Assembly: GCA_009746045.1 (NCBI GenBank)
Contig: RPFO01000079.1
Location: 2,912,828 to 2,976,827 of the forward strand
DNA length: 64,000 bases
From: Mesostigma viride
Lineage: Eukaryota > Streptophyta > Mesostigmatophyceae > Mesostigmatales > Mesostigmataceae
Reading direction: 5' to 3'
Shown in pieces: positions 19,210-32,436 of the stretch. Under the pieces are notes generated by a model. The model was given only the letters and a program-made list of their open reading frames with translations. It searched no databases and was not told the origin of the DNA. How positions within the stretch are numbered: position 1 is the first letter of the stretch; every line of letters starts with the position of its first letter. Position numbers and translations under genes: made by a program.

Positions 19210-21467
19210 GGGGTCCGGACGGACCGGAATTATTTCGCGCCAAAAAATTCGCGCCGGTACCCGGCACGTGAAATTGTGGTGCACGATGCGCGTAACCCTT
19301 GCGCCAAGTTGGCCATGGCGACGTGCGTTAGGTAATAAATGCAGTAATATGGCAATAAGACCGCAGAAAATTATGCAGATGCGTCAAATCAAAGTTTCAT
19401 CATGATCTTGCGTAGCCGAAGATGCATTATTGACGAGATCGATGCCATTTTTCATCCGCGTTTGCGAGGGGGTCTGGCCCGGAAATCTTGCCGCAACGAA
19501 TAAGCAGCAATACATGCCTACAGCGATAATTACAAAGGTTCTTAGTCCCTAGCGATGCAGAAAGCAACGTTCATTAACGGGGAGATTGAAAATGTTAAAG
19601 AACCTTTTATTTTATTACTTTTCCTCGTCATTTTCGGAAAGAAAACGCCAGGTCCTGCTTTATGCGCTGTCAACCCGTCCATGGGTGGCTGGCATTTCCT
19701 GCGCGCCTTGTCAGGAAAGATAGCATGCCATTGTACGTCTATTATCCAGTGGTTACCCCCGAAGTCTATTGCGTTTAGAAATCCCTTTATTCTAAGCTTT
19801 CAGCACGGTTTCCTGGAAGGGTGCGTTGTTTTGTTCGCCACTTGCTGCATGCACGTCTCTAGTTTTCCGGCAGCTTTCAACCGATTCGCTTACGTTATGC
19901 GTGGCAAGCTCTGAAATCCTGTCTAGGATTGGGTAATATCAAGGTAAGCTGCTACGTTAATGTAATGATATATGGAAGGATTTGGATGGCAGAGTGCTTA
20001 TATTGCATATTCAACACGTACCCCGGCATGCCTCGAGGGCGGCATGCAACAAGCTGGCGAGCATATGAACCGTGCGTCTCAACGTGCTGCATGGGAAACA
20101 AGGTGGCTATACTTCTCTTGCTGGCCATGCTTTGTATATGTGTAAGCTATGCTTACGTGTGTGTCCTCTTTAGATTTGTGGATCACAGCCACTATGCTTC
20201 ACAATCAATGTGCTCTCAAGGATGCTAGCCATGCTTATGAGGATGGCTGCAAGCCATTTCTCTTATGGCTTTGCTGTATTTCGTGTTTGCGCTTACAGTT
20301 CTGTTTTGTTGGTTGGTTTTTGAACGGGGTGATGTGAACCTGCAGGGTTAGAACATTGTGTTATTATTGCTGGTTGATTGAGGCATCATCCTCTACTCTA
20401 AGTCAGCATAGCACGTGTAGATGAGCATGCTGTTTATGCACCTTATTGTTGAGCATGGTTTACAACCATGGTGAGGTGTGGGGTGTGGCTAGCATGTACG
20501 AGTCACCCATCTAATCCCACATGTTTCTGTTGCTATTGAACGTTGCTTGGGCCTCTAAACATTTCTGTTATTACCAATGAAGATTGCCAACTATGCTACC
20601 ATAGTGTGGTGCTGCATGCTATGAATGACCTCTCTAGTACTCAAGGCTCATGCTCAGCTTGATCCTGCATTTGGTGGCTGTTTGTATAACTCAATTGGCA
20701 GCCGTCTATGTTAGGATTCTGATGATTTGTGGTGGGCAGGTGATGAAAAGGGTTATGTTTGAGCTCATGCCAGTCTATACTAGGGTTGAGGGGTGGCAGT
20801 TGAGGACACTAGTTTATGCCATCAGTCTAGCTCAGAATGACCTGAATTTTGATTCCAAGATAGTTTGCATGATAAATAACTTGCTGGCACCTTGTTTGCC
20901 CCACTTGGTGGTGGGCAAGGTTGTGATTGGTGCAGCCATTTGGCATAAAACCGTATTTTCGTGCATTTTTTTTTTTCATACAACAGAACATAACAGTTCA
21001 CATACGTGGTCAGAATGAGCTGAAAATTGGTCCCATTGATATTCCCACCCTGTGGAAGTTATTTTTGTCTCCCTGGGCCCAACCCATGCGTATTTGATTT
21101 GATTTTTTTTTTTTAGTCACAAAAAAGACGTATTTTTCGGTAAACTGCATAAGTATGCCCAGACGTGCGATTTTGGTGCTGCAAATTAGCTCCATTCTTT
21201 GGTCTGGGTGGGGATTTGACAAAAATGAGGTGTTTGGTCCACAAGTGTGGGGGGGTTGTCCTAGGCAATCCGTGCTTTTAGGGGGTGTGCGCGCTAAAAA
21301 TAGCTCCGTGCACATGTATGGTGATGGACCTTGAACTCAAAAAGTAGCCAGATGCATGCCCAAGGGTCATATTTATGGCCCCCCATCATAATTTGCATTG
21401 CCAGAATGGGTATTGAGTGCAAAACATGTGTATTCAATTTGGGGGGGTTCAGGTCCGTCCGGACCCC
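19210..21467. mobile_element. Non-autonomous TTAA-target DNA element (2258 bp)
   Basis: Perfect 16-bp terminal inverted repeats, GGGGTCCGGACGGACC at 19210-19225 and its complement at 21452-21467, are flanked by TTAA on both sides (19206-19209 and 21468-21471). TTAA duplication is the mark of piggyBac-type elements. The interior has only short ORFs (longest 122 codons) with no transposase motif I can see. It inserted into the 40-bp tandem array, so it is younger than the array. Confidence 0.8.
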
Positions 21468-21570
21468 TTAATCCAACGGCGAAACATTTTTGACCAAAAT
21501 ATTTAGATTAATCCAACGGCGAAACAGTTTTGACCAAAATATCTAAATTAATCCAACGGCGACCGGTAAG
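21468..21570. repeat. 40-bp tandem array (right part)
   Basis: Continues the 18609-19209 array after the inserted TTAA element, with about two and a half units at the same 40-bp spacing. The following AT-rich stretch (TTTATATTTGTCCGACCTGTGT) resembles 18730-18750. Confidence 0.85.
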
Positions 21571-21653
21571 CAGCCAAAAGTATTTGAATCATATTTTATT
21601 TATATTTGTCCGACCTGTGTAGTTTTACGTTATAGTGCACCATTACCGCTCCC

Positions 21654-22053
21654 CAGCGGCTTGGACAGCCAGGGCGGCACATTCTGACCTGGCCTGGCCC
21701 CAAGGACATTCCCAAAAGGGTAGGGAAACCTGTCACGAACTACGTTCAGATGTTGCTGGACGACCTAGTGGTCCCAGCCCAGTTTGAGCACCGCATCCAC
21801 TCTCTCTCCCGTCTTTGGACTGCCATGCAGGACAAGACGCGGTGGAAGAAGATTGTCAAGGCGCACACGCCCGACCCTGTGGGCAAGCCACCTCCCCCCA
21901 AGCGGAGGAGGCGTTTTGATGAGTAGTGCAGTTAGGATTTTCTAGATAGAGTTAGGATAGTTCGATCACGCGGCTTCCTCCACCCCATCCATCATGAAAT
22001 ATGTGCTACATGACCTCCCCACGGAGGCATGTTATAATTTAATTTTTTTTTTA
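21654..22053 (+). mobile_element. LINE 3' fragment (400 bp)
   Basis: Flanked by a 12-bp target duplication ATTACCGCTCCC (21642-21653 and 22054-22065). It contains the last 80 codons or so of a LINE ORF2-type protein (LTWPGPKDIPKRVG... to KRRRRFDE, stop 21924-21926), then a 3' UTR and an AATTTAATTT tail. Related pieces lie at 49535-49800 (+) and 51890-52142 (-). A dead, strongly 5'-truncated copy, as target-primed reverse transcription often leaves. Confidence 0.85.
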
Positions 22054-22065
22054 ATTACCGCTCCC

Positions 22066-23086
22066 GCAAGCACCTCCCAGCAACAACATAATTTGCGGTA
22101 GCGCAGCATTTACAATGGCAGTCGTTTTAACAAAAAGTTTTTCGGTCAAAAATTTTTGAATCATAGAATCGAGGAAGCGGCTTACCTCGAACTGCACTGT
22201 CGCCGTTTTCGATAAGTTTCCGGTGTGACTTTTTGGGGGTCCACTGCAAAATGCAGCGGACCTGACCCGACCTCGCGAAAATGCCCGCCCTTTTTCTGTT
22301 TTCCTGAAAAAATGGGCCGATTTCTTTAGGATAAAAAAATATCTACGTGAAGTAGATGAGTTATGAAGGCTCAAAATGAATTCGCTGTCCGTAATGTGTT
22401 CTCAGGACGGTCGCTAGGATTTTCACGGCCGCCATGGGTGCTGCGTGACTTTTTGCCTCGTCGTCACCTTCCCGCCCACCAGATTTTCGGGATCTCGCGC
22501 CAATTTGGTGACGGAGTAAGATGGTCGTTTTTGGCGGGGCACGGACCGTTGTGAAGTCATCAACTAATCTTCTGCGAAATTCATGCATTTTTCTAGCTTT
22601 TTAGATGCCATATCGATAGTACTCCGTGGCATAGTACTCCGTGGCATGCCTTTGCGCATGACACGCAAGTATTTACTTACTTATCAAATCTTTACACTAC
22701 AGTATAGCTGAAGTCCTTTTGCACTGCCTCTACACTGGTGACCGTGGCCCGCTCACTTCCATCCGTCCGTCCGTCCGTCCGTCCGTCCGTCCGTCCGTCC
22801 GTCCGTCCGTCCGTCCGTCCGTCCGTCCGTCCGTCCGTCCGTCCGTTCCTTCGTTCGTTCATATATTAATTCATTATTGATGAATATGGTAGCCGTATAT
22901 CAAGTGCTTTATCATATTCATGCACAAGCACAACTTGCAACGGTAGATGTAGAAGCTTCAAGTTTCCTTAAAACTGCTGGTGCCCGCAACCTGCAAAAAC
23001 AAATGATTTGCTCTGATTATTGTACAGCTAAACATGGAGGGGGGTGGGAAGGGTCTATCATGTTGACAGCGCGGACTTCATGGTTG
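22066..23086. other. Intergenic region without a supported gene
   Basis: Short minus-strand ORFs (22051-22374, 22361-22588) show no recognisable domain. The only clear structure is a CCGT microsatellite at 22762-22846. CEP70 ends at 23087. Confidence 0.6.
22762..22846. repeat. (CCGT)n microsatellite
   Basis: About 21 perfect tandem copies of CCGT, followed by CCTTCGTTCGTTC. Confidence 0.95.
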
Positions 23087-26000
23087 TCATCTGGATCCTT
23101 TGTCCTCCACCAGGATGCGCACGCGGGGCAGGATCTCCTCCAGCGTGCACACCTGCAAGACATCATACAACGTGTGGATTGTCTTCTGGTACTGGGGGAA
23201 CACAGACTCGAACCGAGCCAGTCGAGTGAGGACCTTCTGCATCACTGGCACAATGCGGGCAGGATCGTTCACCCCCAGTAGCCGCATGACCGTCTGCAGC
23301 AGCTGCCGACTGTACGCATACGCCTCACTTATGCTGTCCGATGCCTGCCTGTTCTTCTTCACTTCCGACACGCCCACGTCGCCACCGGGGCCCCCATCCC
23401 CACCCCCACCTCCACCCCCACCCCCACCCCCACCCCCACCCCCACCAGGGCCTTTCCGATTCCCACCAAAGACAGCGGGAGGGTGCTCCTCCTGCAAGCC
23501 CAGCTGGGCCGCCTCTCCTTGATCCAGAAGCCGCCGACACACTGCTTCCAGGCACACCGCGGTGCCTGCAGACGGCCGCAACCCCAGCATGCTGCGCAGC
23601 GCCTGCAGCAAGTTTGCCGCCTCCTCCTTGGCCTGGTACGCCGATGTCACCGCGGGCAAGATGCCCTCCAGGTGCGGCACGTCCAACAGGCGCATGACGT
23701 GGGCCACCACGCGGTGGAGCGGCGTCGCGTTGGGGCTGGATTTGAGGGCTGACTCGGCCCCACGGAACGCAGCCACCTGGGCCGCATGTTCCTGCTCAAA
23801 TCGGACCAGCTCCGTCACCGCGACCGCCGCCATCGGTAGGCTCATTCTGGCATCCCTGGCCGAGGATGGTGGCGGTGACAATGCCTCCGCCGACATGTTA
23901 ATTCTAGCACCGTTAAGGGTATCCATATGCCGCTTTGCCAGCTCAGCCATGATGACGCGCTGGAACTCCCTCAGCGTCACCAGCTGGCGCAGCTCCTGCA
24001 TCCAGGTCTTGAGGATAGCCGGGACGTCCGATGGTGCTGGCGGCCGGTACGCCCAGGGCTCGCCCTTGCTGCCATCATCACCACTCCAGGCATCTCCGAC
24101 ATTTCCTGGACGATGCGGTGGCAGCTGCTCCCTGATCCTGGTTACCATTCCACCTCCCCCGTCCCCTTGCTCCTGCTGGTGTGGCACTCCCCTGGTCGTC
24201 TTGGAATCGGACATTTGGGAGGGTCTGCCGCCCAGAGACTCTGATCCAGCTGCTGAAACACTTGTGGGGGGGGCGTACGATGACTGTGCCAGCGACTGCC
24301 CGGCAGCCGCCAGCAGTAGTGGCCGCATGCGCGCCTCCCCCTCCACCACCACCCCGCACACCTCGCTGATGAAGCTCTCCATGCGGGGGATCGCTGCTAC
24401 CGCACGGCACAGCTTGGCCACCGCGACAGGCGCCGCCGTGACGTCGCGCAGCTCCAATAATACACACACGTCCACCAGGAGATCTGTCGCGGTGCCGGGG
24501 GGCAGTAGCTCCGCAGACCCCAGCCCAAGCCGGTGCACCTCCTTGTCACGTCGGATCTGGTCACGTGCGGACACCGGGCGAGGCGCGGCGATGCGAGAGG
24601 GGCGCCCGTTGAGGCCCACGGTCCTTCCCCTATTGTTGCGGGCATTTCCCCCAGGCCCCTTGGTGCCGGATGCCAGCCCCGTGTCCCAGCCAGGTTCATG
24701 GCCATCCTCGCCCTCCTCGTCACTGCCCAGCATCCCTGCCCTGGAACCGCGCAGAGCAGCCACCCCTCCATGATCCTTGTTGGCCAGACTCTCCTGGCCG
24801 CGCCTGTCGTCGTTACGGCGGTTCCCCCCCTCCCTTCCCTTCAAGCCATCCTCACCATCATCACCATCACCGTAACCACCCTCATCGTCACCACTCTCCA
24901 ACGCCTCCCACTCCTCCCGATCCAGGTGCCCGTCCACTCCCCCGCTGCCCGCCTCCCTCCCTTTCAACCGCCGTACCAGCCGCCAGAGGTTATCCGCCCG
25001 TCGCTGCAGCGCCCGCACCGCCTTGACGCTCGGCCTGGACGCCAGCTCCGCCACCAGCTCCCCATTCTCCTCCAATAAGGACGATACTCTCCGCTCGGCC
25101 GCCGCCGCCTGCACCTCCGCCTCCTTGACCCCATTCTCCCTGGCAGTTTCTGACAGGGCGAGCTTCCCTTCCAATTCCCTTATCCTAGCCTCGGCCACCG
25201 CGGCGCGTTCCATCTCCTCCCCTTGGCTGAGGCTGCGCCACCCCTTGGACTTGTCCTTCCGGATGATAACATTCTCCAGCTCTCGCGTGTGTGCCAAGAG
25301 GGAGGACACCTCGGCCCTTAAGCCATTCATCTCCTCTTGCATCGCTGCCTGCTTGGCCTCATACAGGCCCACAATGTCCTGTGGCCGCAGCTGCCGCAAG
25401 ACAGCGCCCAACGCCGGCGATGACAACCCACTGCCCCCGGCCCCACTGCCCCCTGGGCTGGTCCCGCTAAGACTGCCTGCGTCCCTGACACGCCCCTTGG
25501 GATCCGGTGACGATGCTGACGACATCTGCTGATGGGGGATGGCGTGCCTGCCACCGCCACCGGCTCGCATCGCCCGCTGTATACTGGCATACGTCTCCTT
25601 CTCCTTGATCCTCCTCCTTCCCTCCTTCTCCACCATCTCCCTCAGCTTGTCCTTGAGCCGCTCTAGCTCTCCCTCACGCGCCCGCGCCAGGTGCTCTGCC
25701 TGCGCCACCGCGCGAGTAATGTCCGCCAGCGCCGCCTCGTGCTTGTGTTGCCGCGAGGCTGCCGCAGCAACCGCTTTGTCCCTCTCCTCCTTGACACGCC
25801 TCAGGTCCCTTGTGGCGGACACCAGCTGCCCCTCCAGCTGGCCCTTCTCGCGGGCCGCTCTGTCGAGCTCCCTCGCCAGCGCGTCGGCTTGCGCCTGGGC
25901 ATCCCTCGTGTCTGTCAGCAATTGCTGCACGAGGGCGTCACGTCGTCGCTGGTGGAGCAGCACCTCCTTGAGGGCGGCGTGGAGGCAGCGGGTGAGGGAG

Positions 26001-29000
26001 TCCTGCTGCCACTGCTGCTGGTTCTTCTTCGGCGGCTGATTTTGCTGCTGGCGGTGTTGCTGCTGATGATGATGCGGAGGAGGAAAAGGATGATGGGTAG
26101 GAAGTTGACCCTGAGGGCCTCGCTGGTCTCCCTGTCTCCAGGGATCATGATGATGAGGGTCCTCTCCAGCATCAAATGATGTCGATGACGGACTTGGAGA
26201 CCTGGCCGCCGTCCCACCCCCGCTACAACCATCCTCCAAGACGTCTCCCTCTGATCTGGTGGTGGGTTCGTAGCCATCACTGGCACCTCCATGGGAGCAC
26301 CCATCCATGCCCCTTCCCCCGGGCTTGATCATGCTGGTCTCCGTAACAAAAGACGATGTGGCGTCGTCCAGCAGTATGGGCGCGTAGCCGCCGCCGGCCA
26401 GCATCTGGTTGATCTGCTGCAGCTCAAAGGGGGAGATGGCCGGGGGCCATTGTGGATTGCTGTCATCTGTCCCCTTGGATGCACCATCCCCACCACCATC
26501 CCCGGCTATGTCTGAGTAGCCAGAAGCGTCCTGGGTCCCGCTCCCATGCCCCCCAACCCCCTTATCCCCTTCCCTATCTCCAGTCCCATCCACATCAGCG
26601 TCAACACCGCCTGTCACATCCCACCCATCCCCGTAGTTCCCTGCCCGCACGCCAGCTGGCAGGCGCGATGCCATGAGGCCGTTTGAGACCAGACCACTGT
26701 CATCCGACACAGCCCCACCACCATACGCGTGGTCACTAGCCCCATCAAGGCCAGCCCCATCTACCACACGCAACACCGCGGGATCCTGGTCATGGGAGGG
26801 CTCTTGCACTGGGCGTGGGGGCAGGTGACGGTAGTTGGGACCCTGGCCCTGGTAGCCCATCCCGCCCTGGGACGTGGGCAACGCGTCGCCAGGGACCCGA
26901 CAGGCCTCCCCCCTGGCAGGGAGCCCCACGCTGGCACCGAGACGAAGATACTCGTCGGTTGATTCTGCCGAGGGCACAGGCCTACCCCCCGCCGTCACAG
27001 GTCGACGAGAGGGCACCGGCAATGGAGGATGAGAGGCCGTTAGAGCCGACAAGTGTGAGTCACTGTAACCACGTGGGTCACTGTAACCATCTAGGTCATG
27101 AAAACTGCCCCTTGATGGGTCAGCGTGATGCCCCTCACCTTGCCGCGTGCCTGGCAGAGCCTGTTCCGATAACCCAAACCCACGTGGAAGCATCGCCCCC
27201 AATCTTCCATGGCCAGGATAAGCCCCTCTAGCTTGGGACAGTTCCAACCCGAGGGATGCGTCCACCCCCTGATCCTCCTGTGTGGTGATGCTGCCATCTG
27301 CACCGTTGGCGTGGTGGTTGCTGCTGCCCCCGCCCCCGTGTGCCAGCTCGTGTAAAACCGAGTGGTTCGCGCTGGTCCCGTACGAGGACGAGGTCATGGA
27401 CTCTCGCAGGCTGGTGATCTGTGAGCGCAGCTCCTTGGTGCCCTGCAGGGGAGAGCGAGGACGGATGGCGCACGCATAACAAGCCAGGAGGGACGGCGTA
27501 AGCATAACACGGTAAGCATGACAGCGTGGAGTGATGGCGTGCGGCGTGGCGAAGAGTGACGGGGTAAGCGTGACGGCGTGGAGTGTGTGTGCGGTGACAT
27601 GCCGTCGTGGTAGTAAATATTACACTGTGGCGGTGTGGGGGGTGCGTGTGTGGGTGGGTGTTGACATGGCATGAAGGTAGACCAGGCGAGCGCAGCGGTG
27701 AGAATTTAGGATAGAGTCTAAGGTTCAAATTACAGGTCTACGGTCACTATAGTAATACAAGGGTCGTCGCCCGTTCAAGCAGGAGAAGGGGCAGTCTGTT
27801 CAGGGGTCATCCATATATAAAGTGCCCAGACAAGACAAAGACAAGAGGAAACAATGGGGAGCAAAGGCGTTGTGTTGGCTCCCCATCAACCTTCGCCCGA
27901 AAGAGCTCCTTTTTGCTCATTACGTCAATAAATTGGCCAGTGTACGCCTGGTCTGCTTTATAATATCCTGCCACTCTGGCGGAAACGGGTTCAGAGGGCC
28001 ATGAATGAACTTCACGCCCCTACGTTGCAAGGCCCTTGGCCACAGCTCTGGCCACAGAATCTCTAGTCACCACTTCCGCAACATTCGAAACAAAGTCGCC
28101 TGATAAATTCTCTCAAAAGCCTTGGGCAGGATGCCATGCTGTGGAAAGCGGCGCGCGAGCCAATTGCTCCCCCCATCGCTTTCCACAGTCACTTCTCGTG
28201 ACCGGACGACCCTACCCCTCCGCACGCCAGCCATCGTCATGTCTGCCCACTGCCGACTAGCATACCCACACACATCCGGGTAGGCAAACGGTGAAAAACA
28301 ACACTGGCCAGCAAACGGTAGTAGACAGTCGTGGAGGCCTGCGGTTTTGTTAACCCAGGGCCTCTGGTTGTCGTCATGCCAAGCAGGCAACAAACATATC
28401 ATATCAAAGATGACAACATTGCGGTGACAAAGACCCCGTGCTTCCGCCGCGCAAACCGCAACCACATCATATTGGTCAGGGGGATGGGTATCTAGGTTTG
28501 CTTTGGCAACAAGGGCACCTCATCAAACCTTACCCAGGTTACATGAGCAAAGAGTGGTGACTAACCATTGCCAGTTCTCATGACTGTCAAACTGTACCCA
28601 GATACAGCAAAAGGAGCATTTAAGTTTTAGTAAACCATTCTGGTAACAGACCTCCCTCATGAAACTACATCAACGCTACATGATTAAGAGTGTGTGATAT
28701 TCGCAACTGTCTAGGCTTTGGTGGCGAGCCACAACCCACCTCATCAAACTGCACTGACAGAGCCTGCATCTCCCGCGCAAACTCGCTCAGATGACTGCCC
28801 TCGTGCCCGCGCCCATCGCCCATACCCCTGCCATTGCCGCCCACCATCACATCCACCAGGGTACCGGCCGCCGCTGCCGTCCCATCCATTGACGGTGCAG
28901 ATGACCCCACGCCACCGGTAACGTCCTGCACCGAAGACCCAACCGCACCGGTGACATCCTCCCATCTCTGCCACTGCCTCGCTACCCCATGATCGAGCAA

Positions 29001-29935
29001 CGGCTCCTCACCCCCCGGCCCATCTTCATATTCATGCGCGTCAACCCCAGCAAAAGACAACAATGCCGGCTCCATCACAACCGCTGCCCCTGCACCTGCC
29101 ACATGGCTTGTCGAGCTAACGGCTGCCGCCGCAAACGTCGCTCCCCGGGTAGCCCATGGCCGTGGGGGCTTGGAATCACCCACCCGGGGGTGGCCCGCCA
29201 CCCCCCCCTGGGAACGACCCTGGGCCGCCTCCCCCAGGGGGCCACGTGGCGGCAGCACCCCATGGCTGTACCCGATCGTTACGTTGCCGGCAGCTTCCAG
29301 CGCAGGAACCGCGCTGGCCTCCGTCACCAGCGAGGGGGGCATGCCCCCAACTAGGCTGACCTGGCCATTGGTGGAAGAGGAGGTGGCAGCGAGATCACTG
29401 TTCCTGGCACTGCTGAGGCCAGGGTCCCTCACAGTAGTTGCATCGCGGGTTCGGGCGTCACGGGTCGGGGCACGCTCGGTAGGAGTGTCACGGGTGGGCG
29501 CTTCGTTGATAGGGATTCGGCTGTCCTTTGCCGCCTCATACAATCCGGCACCTTGGTCACCCATGTTGGCCAAGGCATCATGTGGGTAGCTGCCGCCCCC
29601 TGCTAGCACGCCAGCTGTACGGCGGTCGTCCCTCAAGTCGCCGTCACCCTGGGAGGGTGGTCCCAGAGTGGTGCCATAGCGCTCGATTGAGACTGGGCTC
29701 GTGGAGCCGGTCTCATCCTCATCATCGAAGACGTCGTCTTTCTCGCCTCCTCCGTCGGCGGTGCTATGACCGCTGCCATCACTGGTGTCGTCGTTAACAT
29801 TATTGTCGCCCATGTCATCGCCGGCAGTGGTGCTGCCGCTGCTGTTGTCGATGAGGTCGTCATTGTGGGCGCCTACGAGGCTGCAGCGGCGGAGCAGGTC
29901 GTCCACACGGGACAGGTCGATGTCCGGCAGGGAGT
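23087..29935 (-). CDS. CEP70: CEP70-like centrosomal/basal-body coiled-coil protein (partial 5')
   Basis: Two exons are certain: 29935-28740 (acceptor CCCCGCAG, donor GTGGGT) and 27442-23087 (acceptor CCCTGCAG), joining in phase 0. At least 1849 residues; the 5' exon or exons upstream of 29935 were not found, as the first exon starts in mid-codon. The first exon is serine/aspartate/glycine-rich. The second has low-complexity stretches, then long coiled coils encoded at about 26000-24900. The C-terminus (about 23700-23087) carries repeated motifs of the pattern LLDVPHLEGILPAV and LQVCTLEEILPRV with FESVFPQYQ, as in the CEP70 C-terminal region. CEP70 binds gamma-tubulin and supports spindle and cilium assembly (family knowledge). 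It is far larger than animal CEP70 (about 600 residues), mainly through disordered insertions including polyglycine at about 23402-23447. Stop is TGA. Confidence 0.7.
27443..28739 (-). other. CEP70 intron with an unassigned ORF
   Basis: Intron of 1.3 kb. It contains a minus-strand open frame at 28067-28465 (132 codons: CHRNVVIFDMICLLPAWHDD... to FRMLRKW) whose composition looks protein-like, but I do not recognise it. It may be a relic of a transposon gene or an unrecognised alternative exon. Confidence 0.4.
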
Positions 29936-30071
29936 CTGCGGGGAGCGAGACGACACAGCAATGGAGGGGAAGAAATCAGACGCTGTTTTCTTTGGGTTAT
30001 GTACATGTCAACGAGACAAACAGCCAATATAGGGCAATGGGCCTCTGCAAGGGATAGGAAGGGATGATGGG

Positions 30072-30399
<328 letters not shown>

Positions 30400-30820
30400 A
30401 TGTGTGTGTGCGTGTGTGTGTTGACACACATGTTGACACACATCATGCTGTGAGCTACGCAGACATAGTCATGGTCGGGCAAGAAGTCTTCAGGGGCAAA
30501 AAGGGCACCAGGTTGGCAAGAACAGATCCATGAGGCAACCAGTAGAGGCGAAGACCCGCAACAAAGTATTCCAGATCATGTCTGCCTCTGTACCAGGCAC
30601 GTAAACTAACTCACGTTCCGGTCGATGGAATAAAGTAAGAGTGTGCAATGTGCGTTTGCGTGATTGATGAGCTACGTGAGCGATGGTCCATGTTGGGCAA
30701 GGAGTTCATGGGGAACAGAGGGGACACACCTACATAAAGAAATGATGGATATATAGGCACATGATGGATATGTAGGCGGGTGATGGATGTGCAGGCAGGT
30801 GATGGATGTGTAGGCATTAT

Positions 30821-32406
30821 AACTGAACTGAACTGAACTGAACTGAACTGAACTGAACTGAACTGAACTGAACTGAACTGAACTGAACTGAACTGAACTG
30901 AACTGAACTGAACTGAACTGAACTGAACTGAACTGAACTGAACTGAACTGAACTGAACTGAACTGAACTGAACTGAACTGAACTGAACTGAACTGAACTG
31001 AACTGAACTGAACTGAACTGAACTGAACTGAACTGAACTGAACTGAACTGAACTGAACTGAACTGAACTGAACTGAACTGAACTGAACTGAACTGAACTG
31101 AACTGAACTGAACTGAACTGAACTGAACTGAACTGAACTGAACTGAACTGAACTGAACTGAACTGAACTGAACTGAACTGAACTGAACTGAACTGAACTG
31201 AACTGAACTGAACTGAACTGAACTGAACTGAACTGAACTGAACTGAACTGAACTGAACTGAACTGAACTGAACTGAACTGAACTGAACTGAACTGAACTG
31301 AACTGAACTGAACTGAACTGAACTGAACTGAACTGAACTGAACTGAACTGAACTGAACTGAACTGAACTGAACTGAACTGAACTGAACTGAACTGAACTG
31401 AACTGAACTGAACTGAACTGAACTGAACTGAACTGAACTGAACTGAACTGAACTGAACTGAACTGAACTGAACTGAACTGAACTGAACTGAACTGAACTG
31501 AACTGAACTGAACTGAACTGAACTGAACTGAACTGAACTGAACTGAACTGAACTGAACTGAACTGAACTGAACTGAACTGAACTGAACTGAACTGAACTG
31601 AACTGAACTGAACTGAACTGAACTGAACTGAACTGAACTGAACTGAACTGAACTGAACTGAACTGAACTGAACTGAACTGAACTGAACTGAACTGAACTG
31701 AACTGAACTGAACTGAACTGAACTGAACTGAACTGAACTGAACTGAACTGAACTGAACTGAACTGAACTGAACTGAACTGAACTGAACTGAACTGAACTG
31801 AACTGAACTGAACTGAACTGAACTGAACTGAACTGAACTGAACTGAACTGAACTGAACTGAACTGAACTGAACTGAACTGAACTGAACTGAACTGAACTG
31901 AACTGAACTGAACTGAACTGAACTGAACTGAACTGAACTGAACTGAACTGAACTGAACTGAACTGAACTGAACTGAACTGAACTGAACTGAACTGAACTG
32001 AACTGAACTGAACTGAACTGAACTGAACTGAACTGAACTGAACTGAACTGAACTGAACTGAACTGAACTGAACTGAACTGAACTGAACTGAACTGAACTG
32101 AACTGAACTGAACTGAACTGAACTGAACTGAACTGAACTGAACTGAACTGAACTGAACTGAACTGAACTGAACTGAACTGAACTGAACTGAACTGAACTG
32201 AACTGAACTGAACTGAACTGAACTGAACTGAACTGAACTGAACTGAACTGAACTGAACTGAACTGAACTGAACTGAACTGAACTGAACTGAACTGAACTG
32301 AACTGAACTGAACTGAACTGAACTGAACTGAACTGAACTGAACTGGACGGAACTGGACGGAACTGGACTGGACTGGACTGAACTGGACTGAGCTGAACTG
32401 AACTGA
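30821..32406. repeat. (AACTG)n satellite, about 1.6 kb
   Basis: About 305 uninterrupted copies of AACTG from 30821 to 32345, then a short degenerate end with GGACGG and GGACTG variants to about 32406. A pentamer keeps a 15-base period open in every frame, which explains the 633-codon ORF seen across it. Confidence 0.97.
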
Positions 32407-32436
32407 AGATTTACCTTTTCCTTTGGCTATGGAGGT

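Noticed and set aside
19555-21018. ORFs within the TTAA element as a transposase
   Set aside because: Short, hydrophobic-looking frames with no DDD/DDE motif or cysteine-rich domain of piggyBac transposases.
18609-21570. CRISPR-like regular repeats
   Set aside because: 40-bp units are contiguous tandem repeats without unique spacers, in eukaryotic DNA with introns.
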